From Coix lacryma-jobi var. lacryma-jobi (taxonomy: Eukaryota; Streptophyta; Magnoliopsida; Poales; Poaceae), in the NCBI GenBank assembly GCA_009763385.1, contig CM019825.1, positions 744,001 through 808,000 on the forward strand: DNA of 64,000 nucleotides, given 5' to 3'. Of this stretch, positions 35,876-47,044 are shown one piece after another. A program made the translations under genes and the position numbers. How positions within the stretch are numbered: the stretch's first letter is position 1; the number at the start of each line of letters is the position of its first letter. The notes beneath the pieces were generated by a model. That model searched no databases. It was not told the DNA's origin and worked only from the letters and a program-made list of their open reading frames with translations.

Positions 35876-38219
35876 AATAGATTGGCCCTTGTCCCAGAAA
35901 GTCACCCAAAAAGCAAAGACTCGAAACGACCGGAGAGTTCACGACCTACAAGTTGGTGGATACCCTAGGAGACGTCCTAGCGGTACAGCGGAACTCGCGG
36001 AGAAACCCCAAAAGCAACTGTCAAAGCCTCGGAGCAAAACTGCACAAACAGCAGGATCGCGGTCTGTGCGGGGTCAGGGTCCCGGACTGTCCGCCGTTAA
36101 GTCCCGGACTGTCCGCGACTGGAAGCCGGACTGTCCGCCGGCCAAAACACAGAAACATAATAGTTCTGCACAAGTCCTGTTCAAGTCCCGGACTGTCCGC
36201 GGTTTGCACGCTGGACAGTCCGCGGTACACGTGAACAGTGACCTTCGAGCGTCCGATACTGACCCTGTGCAGCGTTCGATGTGGCCCCGGACTGTCCGCG
36301 GGTCACTGGCGGACTGTCCGCCGGTCATGAGACCGAGAACAGTATCGCCCTGCGCTGTTCTGACCTGACCAAGCCCCGAGTCCCGGACTGTCCGCCACTG
36401 AGACGGCGGACTGTCCGCGGATGGGCAGAACGCACAAAAACGCTCGGGACAAAGAGACAAATCGATCGGATCTTCACCAAATCAAAAGGGACTTCGATCA
36501 AACTTCTCCCAGGTGTTCCTCTACGAGATAGGGTGCTAATCCTAAGAAATCATCGCACCAAATCAAGTCAATAGAGAGAAATCCGAGGATCACCGGAAAG
36601 GGGAAAGAAAAGAGAAACGAACACAAAATCAACCCGATCTATGGATTCATGAGGTTAGAGGAGAAATCCTTCGGTGGAAAGAAGAAGCTCACGACCAAGA
36701 ACGAATTGATTCAAGCGGAATCAAAAACCATCTCGTGGAGAGGAAGAACGAGACAATTCTCCGGGAGATGAAAACCGAAACGCGAAGAACACCAACTCAA
36801 AACGCGAATCGATCAATTCCAGCCGTGTGGCAACCACACGAGACAATCATGAGATTACGGTCTCACTTCTTAAACTTCCCAAAAACACAGAGACATGATT
36901 GAGTCTTCCCTGCGGATCGCTAGCAGCTAGGTATGATTAGAACCTAAGCGGGGGCTAAGGAGAGAGAGTGCTTAGGAACAAAATGACTGCTAGGATAGAG
37001 AGAGAGAGGAGGGGTGCCTCTCTTATTTATAGCCTAAACAATAATCCCCTTCTACTCCTAGATACAAGAGCGAAGCGGCCAACCCTAGGGGTATCCCGGT
37101 CCAACTCTGCTTCTCGATGATCCGACGGCCACGCGCCCACCTCATCCTTAGCTTCGCCTCGACGCAAGCCTCAGGATGCCGCCACGTGCCGCCCCGTCGA
37201 CCGCCGCGCCTACCTCGCGAATAGCTGCGTCGCCGCGCCAGCCTCTTCACGCAGCCACGCGTCGACCGTCCTTTTTGCGGACCTCCCCCCGGTTTTGAGG
37301 CCGAAACCGGGAAACCTGGGCCTTCCCCCGGTTTTGAGGCTGAAACCGTGAAACCTGTCCTCCGGCTGAGTTTTGTGGCCCAAACTCAGAAACCCACGAG
37401 CCCAGGTTTTGAGGCCCAAACCTGGAAACCGTCCACGCTGAGTTTTGAGGCCCAAACTCGGAAACCGGCCACCCTGAGTTTTGTGGCCCAAACTCGGAAA
37501 CAATCGAGGGTAGCTTTTCGAGGCTCAGCTACCGAACCCGTGCCGTAGACGGGATGTGGTTCGCACACCCCGAGTTCCAGCACCGATGCCGGAGCATGTC
37601 CAGCCTCCACGCCGGGCACAGTGCATTGGCCATCCTTCTCGGCCTCCCACCAAGTGTCACGACACCATCACCTTCCTCCCGACTCGGTCGATGCACCGCA
37701 CATCCCCATGTGCTCTTGCTTGTCAACGCCACGTGCCAGCTACCACAGCTGGTCCTCAGGGATGGCGAATGCACTGTGCCCGTTGTGGAAGCTGGACATG
37801 CTCCGGCATCGGTGCTGGAACTCGGGGTGTGCGAACCACATCCCGTCTATGGCACGGGTTCGGTAGCTGAGCCTCGAAAAGCTACCCTCGACGGTTTCCG
37901 AGTTTGGGCCTCAAAACTCGGGGTGGCCGGTTTCCGAGTTTGGGCCTCAAAACTCGGCGTGGACGGTTTCCAGGTTTTGTCCAAGCTCCACGTCCGCCCT
38001 TCACCGCTCCCGGTCCGTCGGTCCAAGCTCCACGTCCGCCCTTCACCGCTCCAGGTCCGTCGGCACGGCACGTCCCCACTTGACCTTCACCTCACCTTTG
38101 ACCACTGCTCGAGCTCCGCACCTGCATATCAACACAGCCAAGAGACATGTTGCCCGTTGATCGATCACTCGTCACTCAGGAAGGGAACCACAAGGGCACA
38201 TATCAACCTTGTGTTCTCA
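35815..38219 (-). repeat. Inner element 5' LTR
   Basis: Homologous to 21619-23777 but about 250 bp longer, because 37761-37979 is an inverted copy of 37414-37634 and a short adjoining segment (TCCAAGCTCCACGTCCGCCC) is duplicated. TATA box on the minus strand at 37024-37031. It contains nine GCGGACTGTCCGC-type motifs (36085-36420) and the GGTTTTGAGGCC units (37285-37503). Confidence 0.88.
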
Positions 38220-38224
38220 GGGAT

Positions 38225-39548
38225 GCAGTGGATCTTCACTCTCTCATCCACACCCACTAAGGGCTCTCAATCTCTCCTCAAGATTTGGCACATAACAATG
38301 GAGAGAGGGAGAGGGATGAACCCTAGAACTTGCAACACCAAGAGCAAGAATGGGAAGAGGGCTACCCCACGGGAAGGGGAAAAGGCACTACTATATCCCT
38401 TCAGTCAGTCCCCAACGGTAACAAGCAACCAGCTTCTCTCACACGCTCCCGCAACGGCTAGATCTGAGTTGAACAAGAATTTCTTGTGAGGGAGATGTTA
38501 AATTGCCGGTTGAGAGCTCTCTCTCTCTCTCTCTCACTGACACACGCATGCAAGCTTGTCCCCCTCTCAACGAGAAATTCTTGTGAGGGAGAGGAAAATT
38601 GCCGGTTGAGCACAATTTTCACTCACGCCACACTCTCTCTCCCAATGGCCAAAACGGACCAGAGTCCAAAACGGACCAGATCGCACACATGCAGCTCACA
38701 CACTATTGCTCAACAAGAAATTCTTGTGAGGGAGAGAAGAATTGCTGGTAAATATTTTTTGCAAACAGAGCACCCTTGCTCAGCAATTTTAGCTCACTCA
38801 ACGAGAAATTCTTGCAGCAGCACTTCACAAATCTCTTTCCTTCTCTAATTTCACCCTTTTTAAGTGTTATCTCTTCCCACAAGCACCAAATCAAATTTAG
38901 CACTTGAGATAGCTTTTCACAAAGAATTTTCTCGGGCTTTCTCATCAATCTCACCACGTCACTAAGCGCAATGCAAATGCACATGAAACTCACACTTAGT
39001 GGCACTAGATAACCGTTGCAACTAAAGATTTCTCCTCTTTATAGTACGGCTATCTATCCTAAACCCGGTCAAGCACTTCTCTACTCAACTAGACCGGTGA
39101 AATGAAATGCCCTACAAATATACCTTTGCCTTGTGCATTCCATTCCATTTCCTCCAGTGTTGATGCAACACATGCACCAACCTTGATCAAATGATATGAT
39201 CCACTTCATATCATCATATGGCCTTCATGGTCCATCGATCTCGACCTCACTTGCTTTTCACCATTGCTTCGGTCCTTCGGCGCCAAGTCTTTGCTCAAGC
39301 CTCCCGACACTCGGTACCAACGGCTTCAAAGCCTCCAACTTGCCCTTCACCTTCACAACCGGTCCATCAAGCCAAGTCTTGCCTTGATCTTCTCCATCTT
39401 AGCCACATGACTCCATGTCATGTCTCATATACAATAAGCTCCTTCATTGTACATTCACCTGTGAACTAATCTCCTGTGTATTTCACTTAAACACATATTA
39501 GTTCACCTAGGTTGTCACTCAATTACCAAAACCAAACAAGGACCTTTC
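38225..39548 (-). repeat. Outer element 3' LTR, proximal part
   Basis: Continuation of the interrupted LTR, matching 45730-47044 with few differences. It has a (CT)n run at about 38517-38537 and four copies of a near-palindrome AAGAAATTCTTGTGAGGGAG or variant (38470-38815). A TATA box lies on the minus strand at 39037-39043. Confidence 0.88.
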
Positions 39549-42500
39549 AATCTCCCCCTTTTTGGTAATTGATGACAACTCTACAAAGATATGGAAATTA
39601 ATCTCTTTGGATTCTATGTTACTTATCCAACATTAAGATCACTTGTGAAGGTTTGGATAAGCACCATACAACCCGACTTGGTAGTGATAACTCCCCCTAC
39701 ATGTGTGCTCAAGTGGTTTGGTTTCAAGCTTGCACACATGCATAAATGTGAAATTTGTGGGAGTGTTACCACTACTAAGTGATGCTAAGGTACACAAGAT
39801 AAAGCTGTACCTTTGTAGCGTGTATACCACATTTTAAATCATCATTAGCATCAATTTGCTAGAAACAAGTGAAACTGGATACCACGTGAGATCAACATTA
39901 TAAACAAGGTTCTAGTTACCTATTGCTATACTAAGACTAAGCTCTAGATACCAAAATAAAGCAAACATCATTCAAGTCTTAGTTCTAGCAAGCATTGCAC
40001 ACAAGCATGTAGGAATGTAAAACATATGTAATGCGAGCAAGCAAATGTAATGCACAGATAAATGCATCAAACATGTATTCATGAGCTTGCTCCCCCTACT
40101 TGTGTGCTTCCCTTGTCCAAGAATTGTGATCCCTTTACATTCTTCAATCTTGCTCCCTCCTGATCCTTGTCCATCTTATATTCTTGTTTTCTCCCACTTA
40201 TCCTTTGACATATCACAATTGACATATCTTTGCCACAATTTCTCCCCCTTTGTCATCAATGACCATAAAAGGCATGCTTCTCTTGATACAAAGGGTTGCA
40301 CTAGGGGGTAGATGGCTGACACTTGAATCTTCAATTTTTGATGGACACTACCATATGTGTTGGAATGACACCACTTGTAGACACCACATGTAGATGCATG
40401 AAAACCACTTTGAAATACTATACGTAGAACACTTGTAGGATCTTTGACCTTGATACCAATAGGCGGGGCACCTCCCCTTTGTCATAGCATGGGTCATCCA
40501 CTTGATAAGCTTGAGCTCTTGTAGATGAGGGATCTTTGCTTGAGTTGATCACTTAAAGTTGAGGATTACTTGACATATTTGTAGCATTCCGCTTGAGAGC
40601 TTGATCTAGACACCACTTGATAAATATCACTTGAAAGATCATATACCATTTTTGAAGAGATACCATGTGAAGAAATGATGAGTCTAGATACCACTTGAAT
40701 GAAAGTTTAAACTTGATATCCATTTGCATTATTTTCTTCTTCTTGAACTCTTGTCATGAGCCTCTCATTTGTGACTTGAACTATTGAATTTGCACAAGAT
40801 ATCTAACTCGGTTTGCTCTAGAATAAGATTCTTCACACATCTTTCAATGGTTATCTTACGTTGAATTAGACACTTGAATGCGCATCTTATAGATCAAGTA
40901 CTCGGGTTTACTAGCTCATGAACAAATTCATATACTAACCACTAGATCATATAATCAATCAAGCAATAGTGGTAGGCTATGAATTTAAACTTTTCATTTG
41001 TTATGCATGATCCTATTAAGCATGTACTATATGCACTAACCACATACTGGTAAGGGATGAAATGATCATGCACATTACAATGATACCTTTGCTATCTTGG
41101 AGTAGAGGATAGTCATTAGATTCCAATTAAGCTCCAAATAGCAATATGAAGTCCATTAATAGCTTGGTGAAGACCCATAGATACAAAATATGAAATCCAT
41201 TCTTCACTCATATGAATTGAGAACCACTAATGATCAAGTGCACTATCGTGAGTTGTGGTTGGCTTGCTTCTTCATTTGGTCTTAGCTTGCATGAGAATAC
41301 CACTTGAATTGCAATGATCTGCTTTCTTTGGGTGTTGCTTGCTTTCTTGATCAATCTTTTTGATTTCTTCAACTAAGCATCTCCAATGATACTTTAGATC
41401 ACCACTTCCATGTTAGCCTTCCAAGCCACGTGCTTGGTTAACCTACAAAAGGCGGCAAGCCCCTACACTAGGGAGAAGTGACCTCTCTCCAAAGAATCAT
41501 CCTTGATACTCACTTGAATTGACTTTGTTTGATTGATCCAAATGATGAACTCTTCTTGAGATATGACATTGAACCCTTCTTTTGGTCCTTTTCTTTCTTC
41601 TCAAAAGATCTTCAACTAACACTAGGACTTGAGCTTCATCTTTATCTTGATCTTGGTCTTGATCTTCAATTTGAGTACCAATTGTGTGCCAAATACACTC
41701 CACAATCAAGTGACATTGTACTCATCTTTGTCATGTTTCTAACTCATATCAAAACCAAACATAGATCCCTCAACCACTTATAAACATGATACCAACTTGA
41801 GGGCCTTTCAATCAAAGTGACTTGTGATCTATCCAATAAATATCACTTATATGACAGATTCTGTTATCTTCAATGAAATGATAATATCTTACAATATATT
41901 GATCCAATTGCCATGAAATTTGGTGGAGATGTGCCTCACTATGGATTCTAGTAGCCACAAAAATTTGAGCTTCATTGTACTTCTAGATTACTACCAGATT
42001 TGACATCTTTCCACACTACTATATGCTGAAAACTGTTGCACTATAGTTGACAAGATCCACTCCAAAACTGAAGTATCCCTTATCCAATACTCATGAAATT
42101 TTCACAGCAACTAATACCATAAAGGCAGAGCATGTATACCAAATTTCAAGCCAATCCAAATAGATTTGATCATTCAAACATGGCTATCATCGCAACTAGC
42201 TCAGATTTCAAATTTGGACAGATTTCACTACTTGAGCTATTCTTCTTCAAATATGAATCAAACTCGAAATCAACTTGTTTGGATACTCTCACAAGACATA
42301 TATCCATTCAAACCACTTACTAAAGGTCACCTTGTGATTATATTCAATCAAACCAACTCAAACTTGATTACTAAGCATTTAATTCATTCAATCATCTTAT
42401 AGCAAGCAACATATGCATATATATCCAATTCAATCAACTCATATGCACCCAAATAAATTTGATCAACAAGAGATATACCTTAGTAGCTCATGATCATTCA

Positions 42501-42730
42501 TTATCAAGCTTCTACTTCAATAAATTGCAAACCTTCAAATATTTCCAATAAAATTACCACAACTTGAACTTTGCACTTGTATGTCATAGCACATTTGGAC
42601 TTCACTATTTTGACTTGGCATTGGGATTGGATTGCACTATCCCTAGGCTTCATTTGCTCGACACAATCATATGATGATCAATAAGATATCAATTGAATCA
42701 AGCCTCCAATGCCATGGTACCTACACACAT
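39549..42730 (-). other. Outer element 3' non-coding region
   Basis: Some 3.2 kb between the gag stop and the 3' LTR. It has no long sense ORF and no pol domain in any frame that I can recognise. Purine-tract motifs (plus strand CTCCCCCT near 39551, 39690, 40090 and 40242) repeat in its LTR-proximal half. Many short CCACTTGA-type repeats occur at 40500-41600. Confidence 0.7.
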
Positions 42731-44653
42731 TCATCCACTTTTTGATGGTACCCAAACTTGTTTGGGTCCTCTCAAGTTAGGAGCAACATACTTAGGCAAT
42801 GCCTTAGTATGAGTAGCGGGATGTTTTGCAATAGCAACCAATGAGGTACCATTGTCATCCTTTCTAAGCACAACATTGTCATCAATTGAAATAGGCTTAG
42901 AAGTGTTACCTAGGGGACATGAATTAGCTATGTGTCCCCTTTCCCGGCATGAGTAACAAACTCTCTTTGATTGAGCCTTTTCTTCCTTGCTCATTTGTTG
43001 CTTCTCATTGCCTTGCTTCTTCTTGTTTGCTTGATCCTTCTTCTCAAGCTTGTTTGGACAACCCGAAGCTAGGTGGCCCAATTTATCACAACTATAGCAC
43101 TTGACTTGGGTGAGGTCTTGTGTTGATCTTGATCTTCTACCTCCCCTTCTTGTCTTCTTCTTTCTCAAGCCACCATCATCATGGTTGTTCTTGATTTGAT
43201 CTTGGGGCTTCTCTTTTTGCTCAACTTGTGGCTTTGGTTGAGGCTTTTCTTGTTGCTTCACCAATTTCTTGGTTGGGCACATAGAGGTAAGATGTCCTCT
43301 AGTGCGGCACTTGAAGCACTTGACATGCTTGAGCCTCACTTCTTGTTTCTTCAACTTGAGCTTTTCTTTGTTAGGGCAACCATTTGTGAGATGTCCCATC
43401 TCATGGCATTTGTAGCACATGAAGTGAGATAACTTCTCCTGTTCTTGCTTCTTCATCTCTCTTTCGTGTCTTCTCTTGCCCCATCTCTTGCCTTTGACAT
43501 TGCTCTTGTTGAAGCCAATGCCACTCTTGTCACCATAACTTCTATGATTGTTCAACATATGCTCAAAAGTGACTTTTGATTTGTAGCACCTCTCTAACTT
43601 GTTGCTCAAATTCTTCACTTCACTTTTGAGCTCATTGTTCTCCTTCAAAATGTTAGTCTCACAAGACATAAAAGTAGAACAAGCATCTATATGTGAAGAA
43701 CATGACATAGCTAATAAGTCATCACAAGAGGTGGATACATGCTTCTTCTCTACATCACATGGGTTAGCACAAATATGTGATTGATCATTTGACCCAAATG
43801 ATGAGCTCTCACTAGTTTTAGTTTCTTCATTAGAAAGCTTCTTAGTGAGAAAAGCATGGTCTTGTACCAAGTTATCATGAGCAACATTAAGTTCCTCATG
43901 AGCCAATTTTAGCTCCTCATGTGAACAAGTAGTAACATAGAGTAGATACTTTTGTTGTTCACATGTGTTCTTTAGAAAAGAGTTTTCATGTTCCAATTTC
44001 TTTGTTTTAGCCATCTCATTTTCTAAAGCTTTGATCATTCTACCAAATCTATATAAAAGCTCCTCATATGAATCAAGATCAATCACATTTGCATTGGATA
44101 CCTTGGTGTCACCATGTGACATGAAGTAATGTGATGTAGTTGATGGGCTTGTAGTAGCAATATGATTTGGGCATAAACAATCATCATCATCAATTTTATC
44201 AAGTGAACTTGTTGTAGATCGATCATCATCATCACTTGACCATGAGGTGGAGCAATCTTCCATCACCAAGTTGTGGTCATGCTCAACATCCTCATGCGTC
44301 TCCTTTTTCGGCTCATCAACATCATCATCACCATCATGAGAGACACTCCCATTCTTGTCATTGAGATATTTCCAAATCTCATGGGAGGACTTCATGTCCA
44401 TGATCTCTCCAAAGATATCATCATGCAAAGATCTATAGATGATGTTAGTAGCTTGGATGTCAAGATCTAGGCATTTCTCTTGTGCTTGAGTTAGATTATT
44501 TTCATCCAACACATGAGAGAAGCCTACATCTACCATCCACCACATTTGAGAGCAAATAAATTTAAAATTGCATATATTCCAATTTTTCCACCGTGCAAAG
44601 TGTGTGCCATCAAAAATGTGTGGACACTCAACATCTAGCCCATAAGTCGCCAT
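42731..44653 (-). CDS. Intact Gag of the outer element, 640 aa, four CCHC knuckles
   Basis: Gag packages element RNA into virus-like particles. The frame from ATG 44651-44653 to the stop at 42731-42733 has no interruption. The N-terminal part has the Copia-type block CPHIFDGTHFARWKNW (DUF4219-like) and SSHEIWKYLNDKNG. The sequence then passes directly into an acidic Asp/Ser-rich stretch, so the middle of the usual UBN2/capsid-like domain is missing. A Lys/Glu-rich coiled coil follows at about 225-400. Four CX2CX4HX4C zinc knuckles start at residues 413, 446, 519 and 566, for example CYKCHEMGHLTNGC, separated by Lys/Gln-rich linkers. No protease follows. Family members usually have one or two knuckles. 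Confidence 0.85.
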   Translation of the reverse strand: MATYGLDVECPHIFDGTHFARWKNWNICNFKFICSQMWWMVDVGFSHVLDENNLTQAQEKCLDLDIQATNIIYRSLHDDIFGEIMDMKSSHEIWKYLNDKNGSVSHDGDDDVDEPKKETHEDVEHDHNLVMEDCSTSWSSDDDDRSTTSSLDKIDDDDCLCPNHIATTSPSTTSHYFMSHGDTKVSNANVIDLDSYEELLYRFGRMIKALENEMAKTKKLEHENSFLKNTCEQQKYLLYVTTCSHEELKLAHEELNVAHDNLVQDHAFLTKKLSNEETKTSESSSFGSNDQSHICANPCDVEKKHVSTSCDDLLAMSCSSHIDACSTFMSCETNILKENNELKSEVKNLSNKLERCYKSKVTFEHMLNNHRSYGDKSGIGFNKSNVKGKRWGKRRHEREMKKQEQEKLSHFMCYKCHEMGHLTNGCPNKEKLKLKKQEVRLKHVKCFKCRTRGHLTSMCPTKKLVKQQEKPQPKPQVEQKEKPQDQIKNNHDDGGLRKKKTRRGGRRSRSTQDLTQVKCYSCDKLGHLASGCPNKLEKKDQANKKKQGNEKQQMSKEEKAQSKRVCYSCRERGHIANSCPLGNTSKPISIDDNVVLRKDDNGTSLVAIAKHPATHTKALPKYVAPNLRGPKQVWVPSKSG

Positions 44654-44690
44654 CCTCTCGGGTCGGTGAAGACCACAAATGAGAGACCAC

Positions 44691-44703
44691 GGCTCCGATA
44701 CCA
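44691..44703 (-). other. Primer-binding site of the outer element
   Basis: TGGTATCGGAGCC on the minus strand, complementary to the 3' end of initiator tRNA-Met (usual form TGGTATCAGAGC), two bases inside the 5' LTR end at 44706. Confidence 0.85.
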
Positions 44704-44705
44704 CG

Positions 44706-47044
44706 TGTAGGGTCGAGATGGCGGACTAGAGGTGGGTGAATAGTCCTTTCTAAAATTAATCGCACCGGCTAACCGAAATAAACGCAGAATTAAAACTATC
44801 GGTCTAGCCAATACTACACCCTTCTACCTATACTCTCAAGCACCTTATAAAGATCCTAAACAAAGCAAATACGGTGCCAGGCTAGCAAGAGCTCACCTAA
44901 GCAATTCTAGAAACAAGGTCACACAAACCTATGCAACTAGTACTTTAAGAACAAGGGAGCTCCTACACAATCTAGTGATACAAAGCGTACAAAGCCTAAG
45001 CTCACTAGCAAAGCTCAATAACAAGGCTACATGAGCCAAATTAGAGAGCTCAAAAAACTTAGCTACACAAACTAAGCAAAGTGACTAACAAGGCTGCACA
45101 AGCCAATTAGTCATGGAAGGGAGCTACTTCTATGCTACATAAGCAAGAAGGTAACTAGCAAGCTACACAAGCTAACTAATTACAAGAGCAACTACACAAG
45201 CACAATATATATGAAAGTAAATACAAGCTGTGTAAGGGGAATGCAAACCAACGGGATGAACAAGGTTGACACGATGATTTTATCCCGAGGTTCACTTGGT
45301 TGCCACCAAGCTAGTCCCCGTTGAGACAAGCTCAAGGTTGCCGCTGGTCCCCTTGCTAGTGGTGACTACACTAGTCACACTCTCCCCACAAGGAGTGCTT
45401 ACCACAAGCTCTAGCACTTGACCCGGCCGGACCACTTGACGCTCTTCATGTCTCGCTCAACTAGACTTGCTCTTCGTGCCTCCCGCGAGGTGAGCACAAC
45501 ACCCCTCACAAATCCTTCTCCGGAGCCACGCACAATCACCACGCGGGCTTCACAACGGAGACACAATCCACCAAGCCGTCTAGGTGATGGCAATCACCAA
45601 GAGTAATAAGAAATCCCCAATCACAAAGATTTCCTAGTGCCACCAAATGTAATCCTCAAATGCACACACACTAGGCTCTCAATCCCTCACTCAAATTAGC
45701 ACCAAGCATGAGAGGGAGAGGAAGGGGATGCAGTGGATCTTCACTCTCTCATCCACACCCACTAAGGGCTCTTAATCTCTCCTCAAGATTTGGCACATAG
45801 CAATGGAGAGAGGGAGAGGGATGAACCCTAGAACTTGCAACACCAAGAGCAAGAATGGGAAGAAGGCTACCCCACGGGAAGGGGAAAAGGCACTACTATA
45901 TCCCTTCAGTCAGTCCCCAACGGTAACAAGCAACCAGCTTCTCTCACACGCTCCCGCAACGGCTAGATCTGAGTTGAACAAGAATTTCTTGTGAGGGAGA
46001 TGAAAAATTGCTGGTTGAGAGCTCTCTCTCTCATTGACACACGCATGCAAGCTTGTCCCCCTCTCAACGAGAAATTCTTGTGAGGGAGAGGAAAATTGCC
46101 GGTTGAGCATAATTTTCACTCACGCCACACTCTCTCCCAATGGCCAAAACGGACCAGATTCCAAAACGGACCAGATCGCACACATGCAGCTCACACACTA
46201 TTGCTCAACAAGAAATTCTTGTGAGGGAGAGAAGAATTGCTGGTAAATATTTTTTGCAAACAGAGCACCCTTGCTCAGCAATTTTAGCTCACTCAACGAG
46301 AAATTCTTGCAGCAGCACTTCACAAATCTCTTTCCTTCTCTAATTTCACCCTTTTTAAGTGTTATCTCTTCCCACAAGCACCAAATCAAATTTAGCACTT
46401 GAGATAGCTTTTCACAAAGAATTTTCTCGGGCTTTCTCATCAATCTCACCACGTCACTAAGCGCAATGCAAATGCACATGAAACTCACACTTAGTGGCAC
46501 TAGATAACCGTTGCAACTAAAGATTTCTCCTCTTTATAGTACGGCTATCTATCCTAAACCCGGTCAAGCACTTCTCTACTCAACTAGACCGGTGAAATGA
46601 AATGCCCTACAAATATACCTTTGCCTTGTGCATTCCATTCCATTTCCTCCAGTGTTGATGCAACACATGCACCAACCTTGATCAAATGATATGATCCACT
46701 TCATATCATCATATGGCCTTCATGGTCCATCGATCTCGACCTCACTTGCTTTTCACCATTGCTTCGGTCCTTCGGCGCCAAGTCTTTGCTCAAGCCTCCC
46801 GACACTCGGTACCAACGACTTCAAAGCCTCCAACTTGCCCTTCACCTTCACAACCGGTCTATCAAGCCAAGTCTTGCCTTGATCTTCTCCATCTTAGCCA
46901 CATGACTCCATGTCATGTCTCATATACAATAAGCTCCTTCATTGTACATTCACCCGTGAGCTAATCTCCTGTGTATTTCACTTAAACACATATTAGTTCA
47001 CCTAGGTTGTCACTCAATTACCAAAACCAAACAAGGACCTTTCA
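44706..47044 (-). repeat. Outer element 5' LTR (complete)
   Basis: 2339 bp, TG...CA ends (plus strand TGTAGGG...CCTTTCA). TATA box on the minus strand at 46532-46538. It shows the site, around 45726, where the sister LTR was split by the inner element, and so gives the empty-site sequence GGGATGCAG. Confidence 0.92.

Larger units (their letters stand above)
21619..38219 (-). mobile_element. Inner Sirevirus-like Copia element (gag-pol)
   Basis: Inserted in the 3' LTR of the outer element, with 5-bp duplications GGGAT at 21614-21618 and 38220-38224. The LTR pair is 21619-23777 (3') and 35815-38219 (5'). The primer-binding site TTGGTATCGGAGCC is at 35682-35669. The polypurine tract CATCAAGGGGGAGAT abuts the 3' LTR. 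Gag, protease, integrase, RT and RNase H come in Copia order on the minus strand. A long non-coding stretch between pol and the 3' LTR with repeated polypurine-like motifs is a known Sirevirus trait. A CACTA element interrupts pol. In-frame stops in gag and pol make it non-autonomous now. Confidence 0.92.
20596..47044 (-). mobile_element. Outer LTR retrotransposon, gag-only (TR-GAG type), interrupted
   Basis: Two copies of one LTR bound this block. The 5' LTR is 44706-47044. The 3' LTR is 20596-21618 continued at 38225-39548 and is split by a second element. On the minus strand the LTR starts TGAAAGGTCC and ends CCCTACA. The primer-binding site TGGTATCGGAGCC follows the 5' LTR at 44703-44691, and the polypurine tract AAAAAGGGGGAGAT precedes the 3' LTR (39549-39562). 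Flanking 5-mers are CCTAG (20591-20595) and CCTGG (47045-47049), a target duplication with one mismatch. The true internal part (39549-44705) is about 5.2 kb and contains gag but no protease, integrase or RT. It is therefore non-autonomous. Confidence 0.85.

Noticed and set aside
37554..38489. Plus-strand ORF of 311 codons
   Set aside because: It lies in the inner element's 5' LTR, spans the inverted duplication and runs over the 38219 junction into the other element's LTR. It is an artefact of repeat composition.
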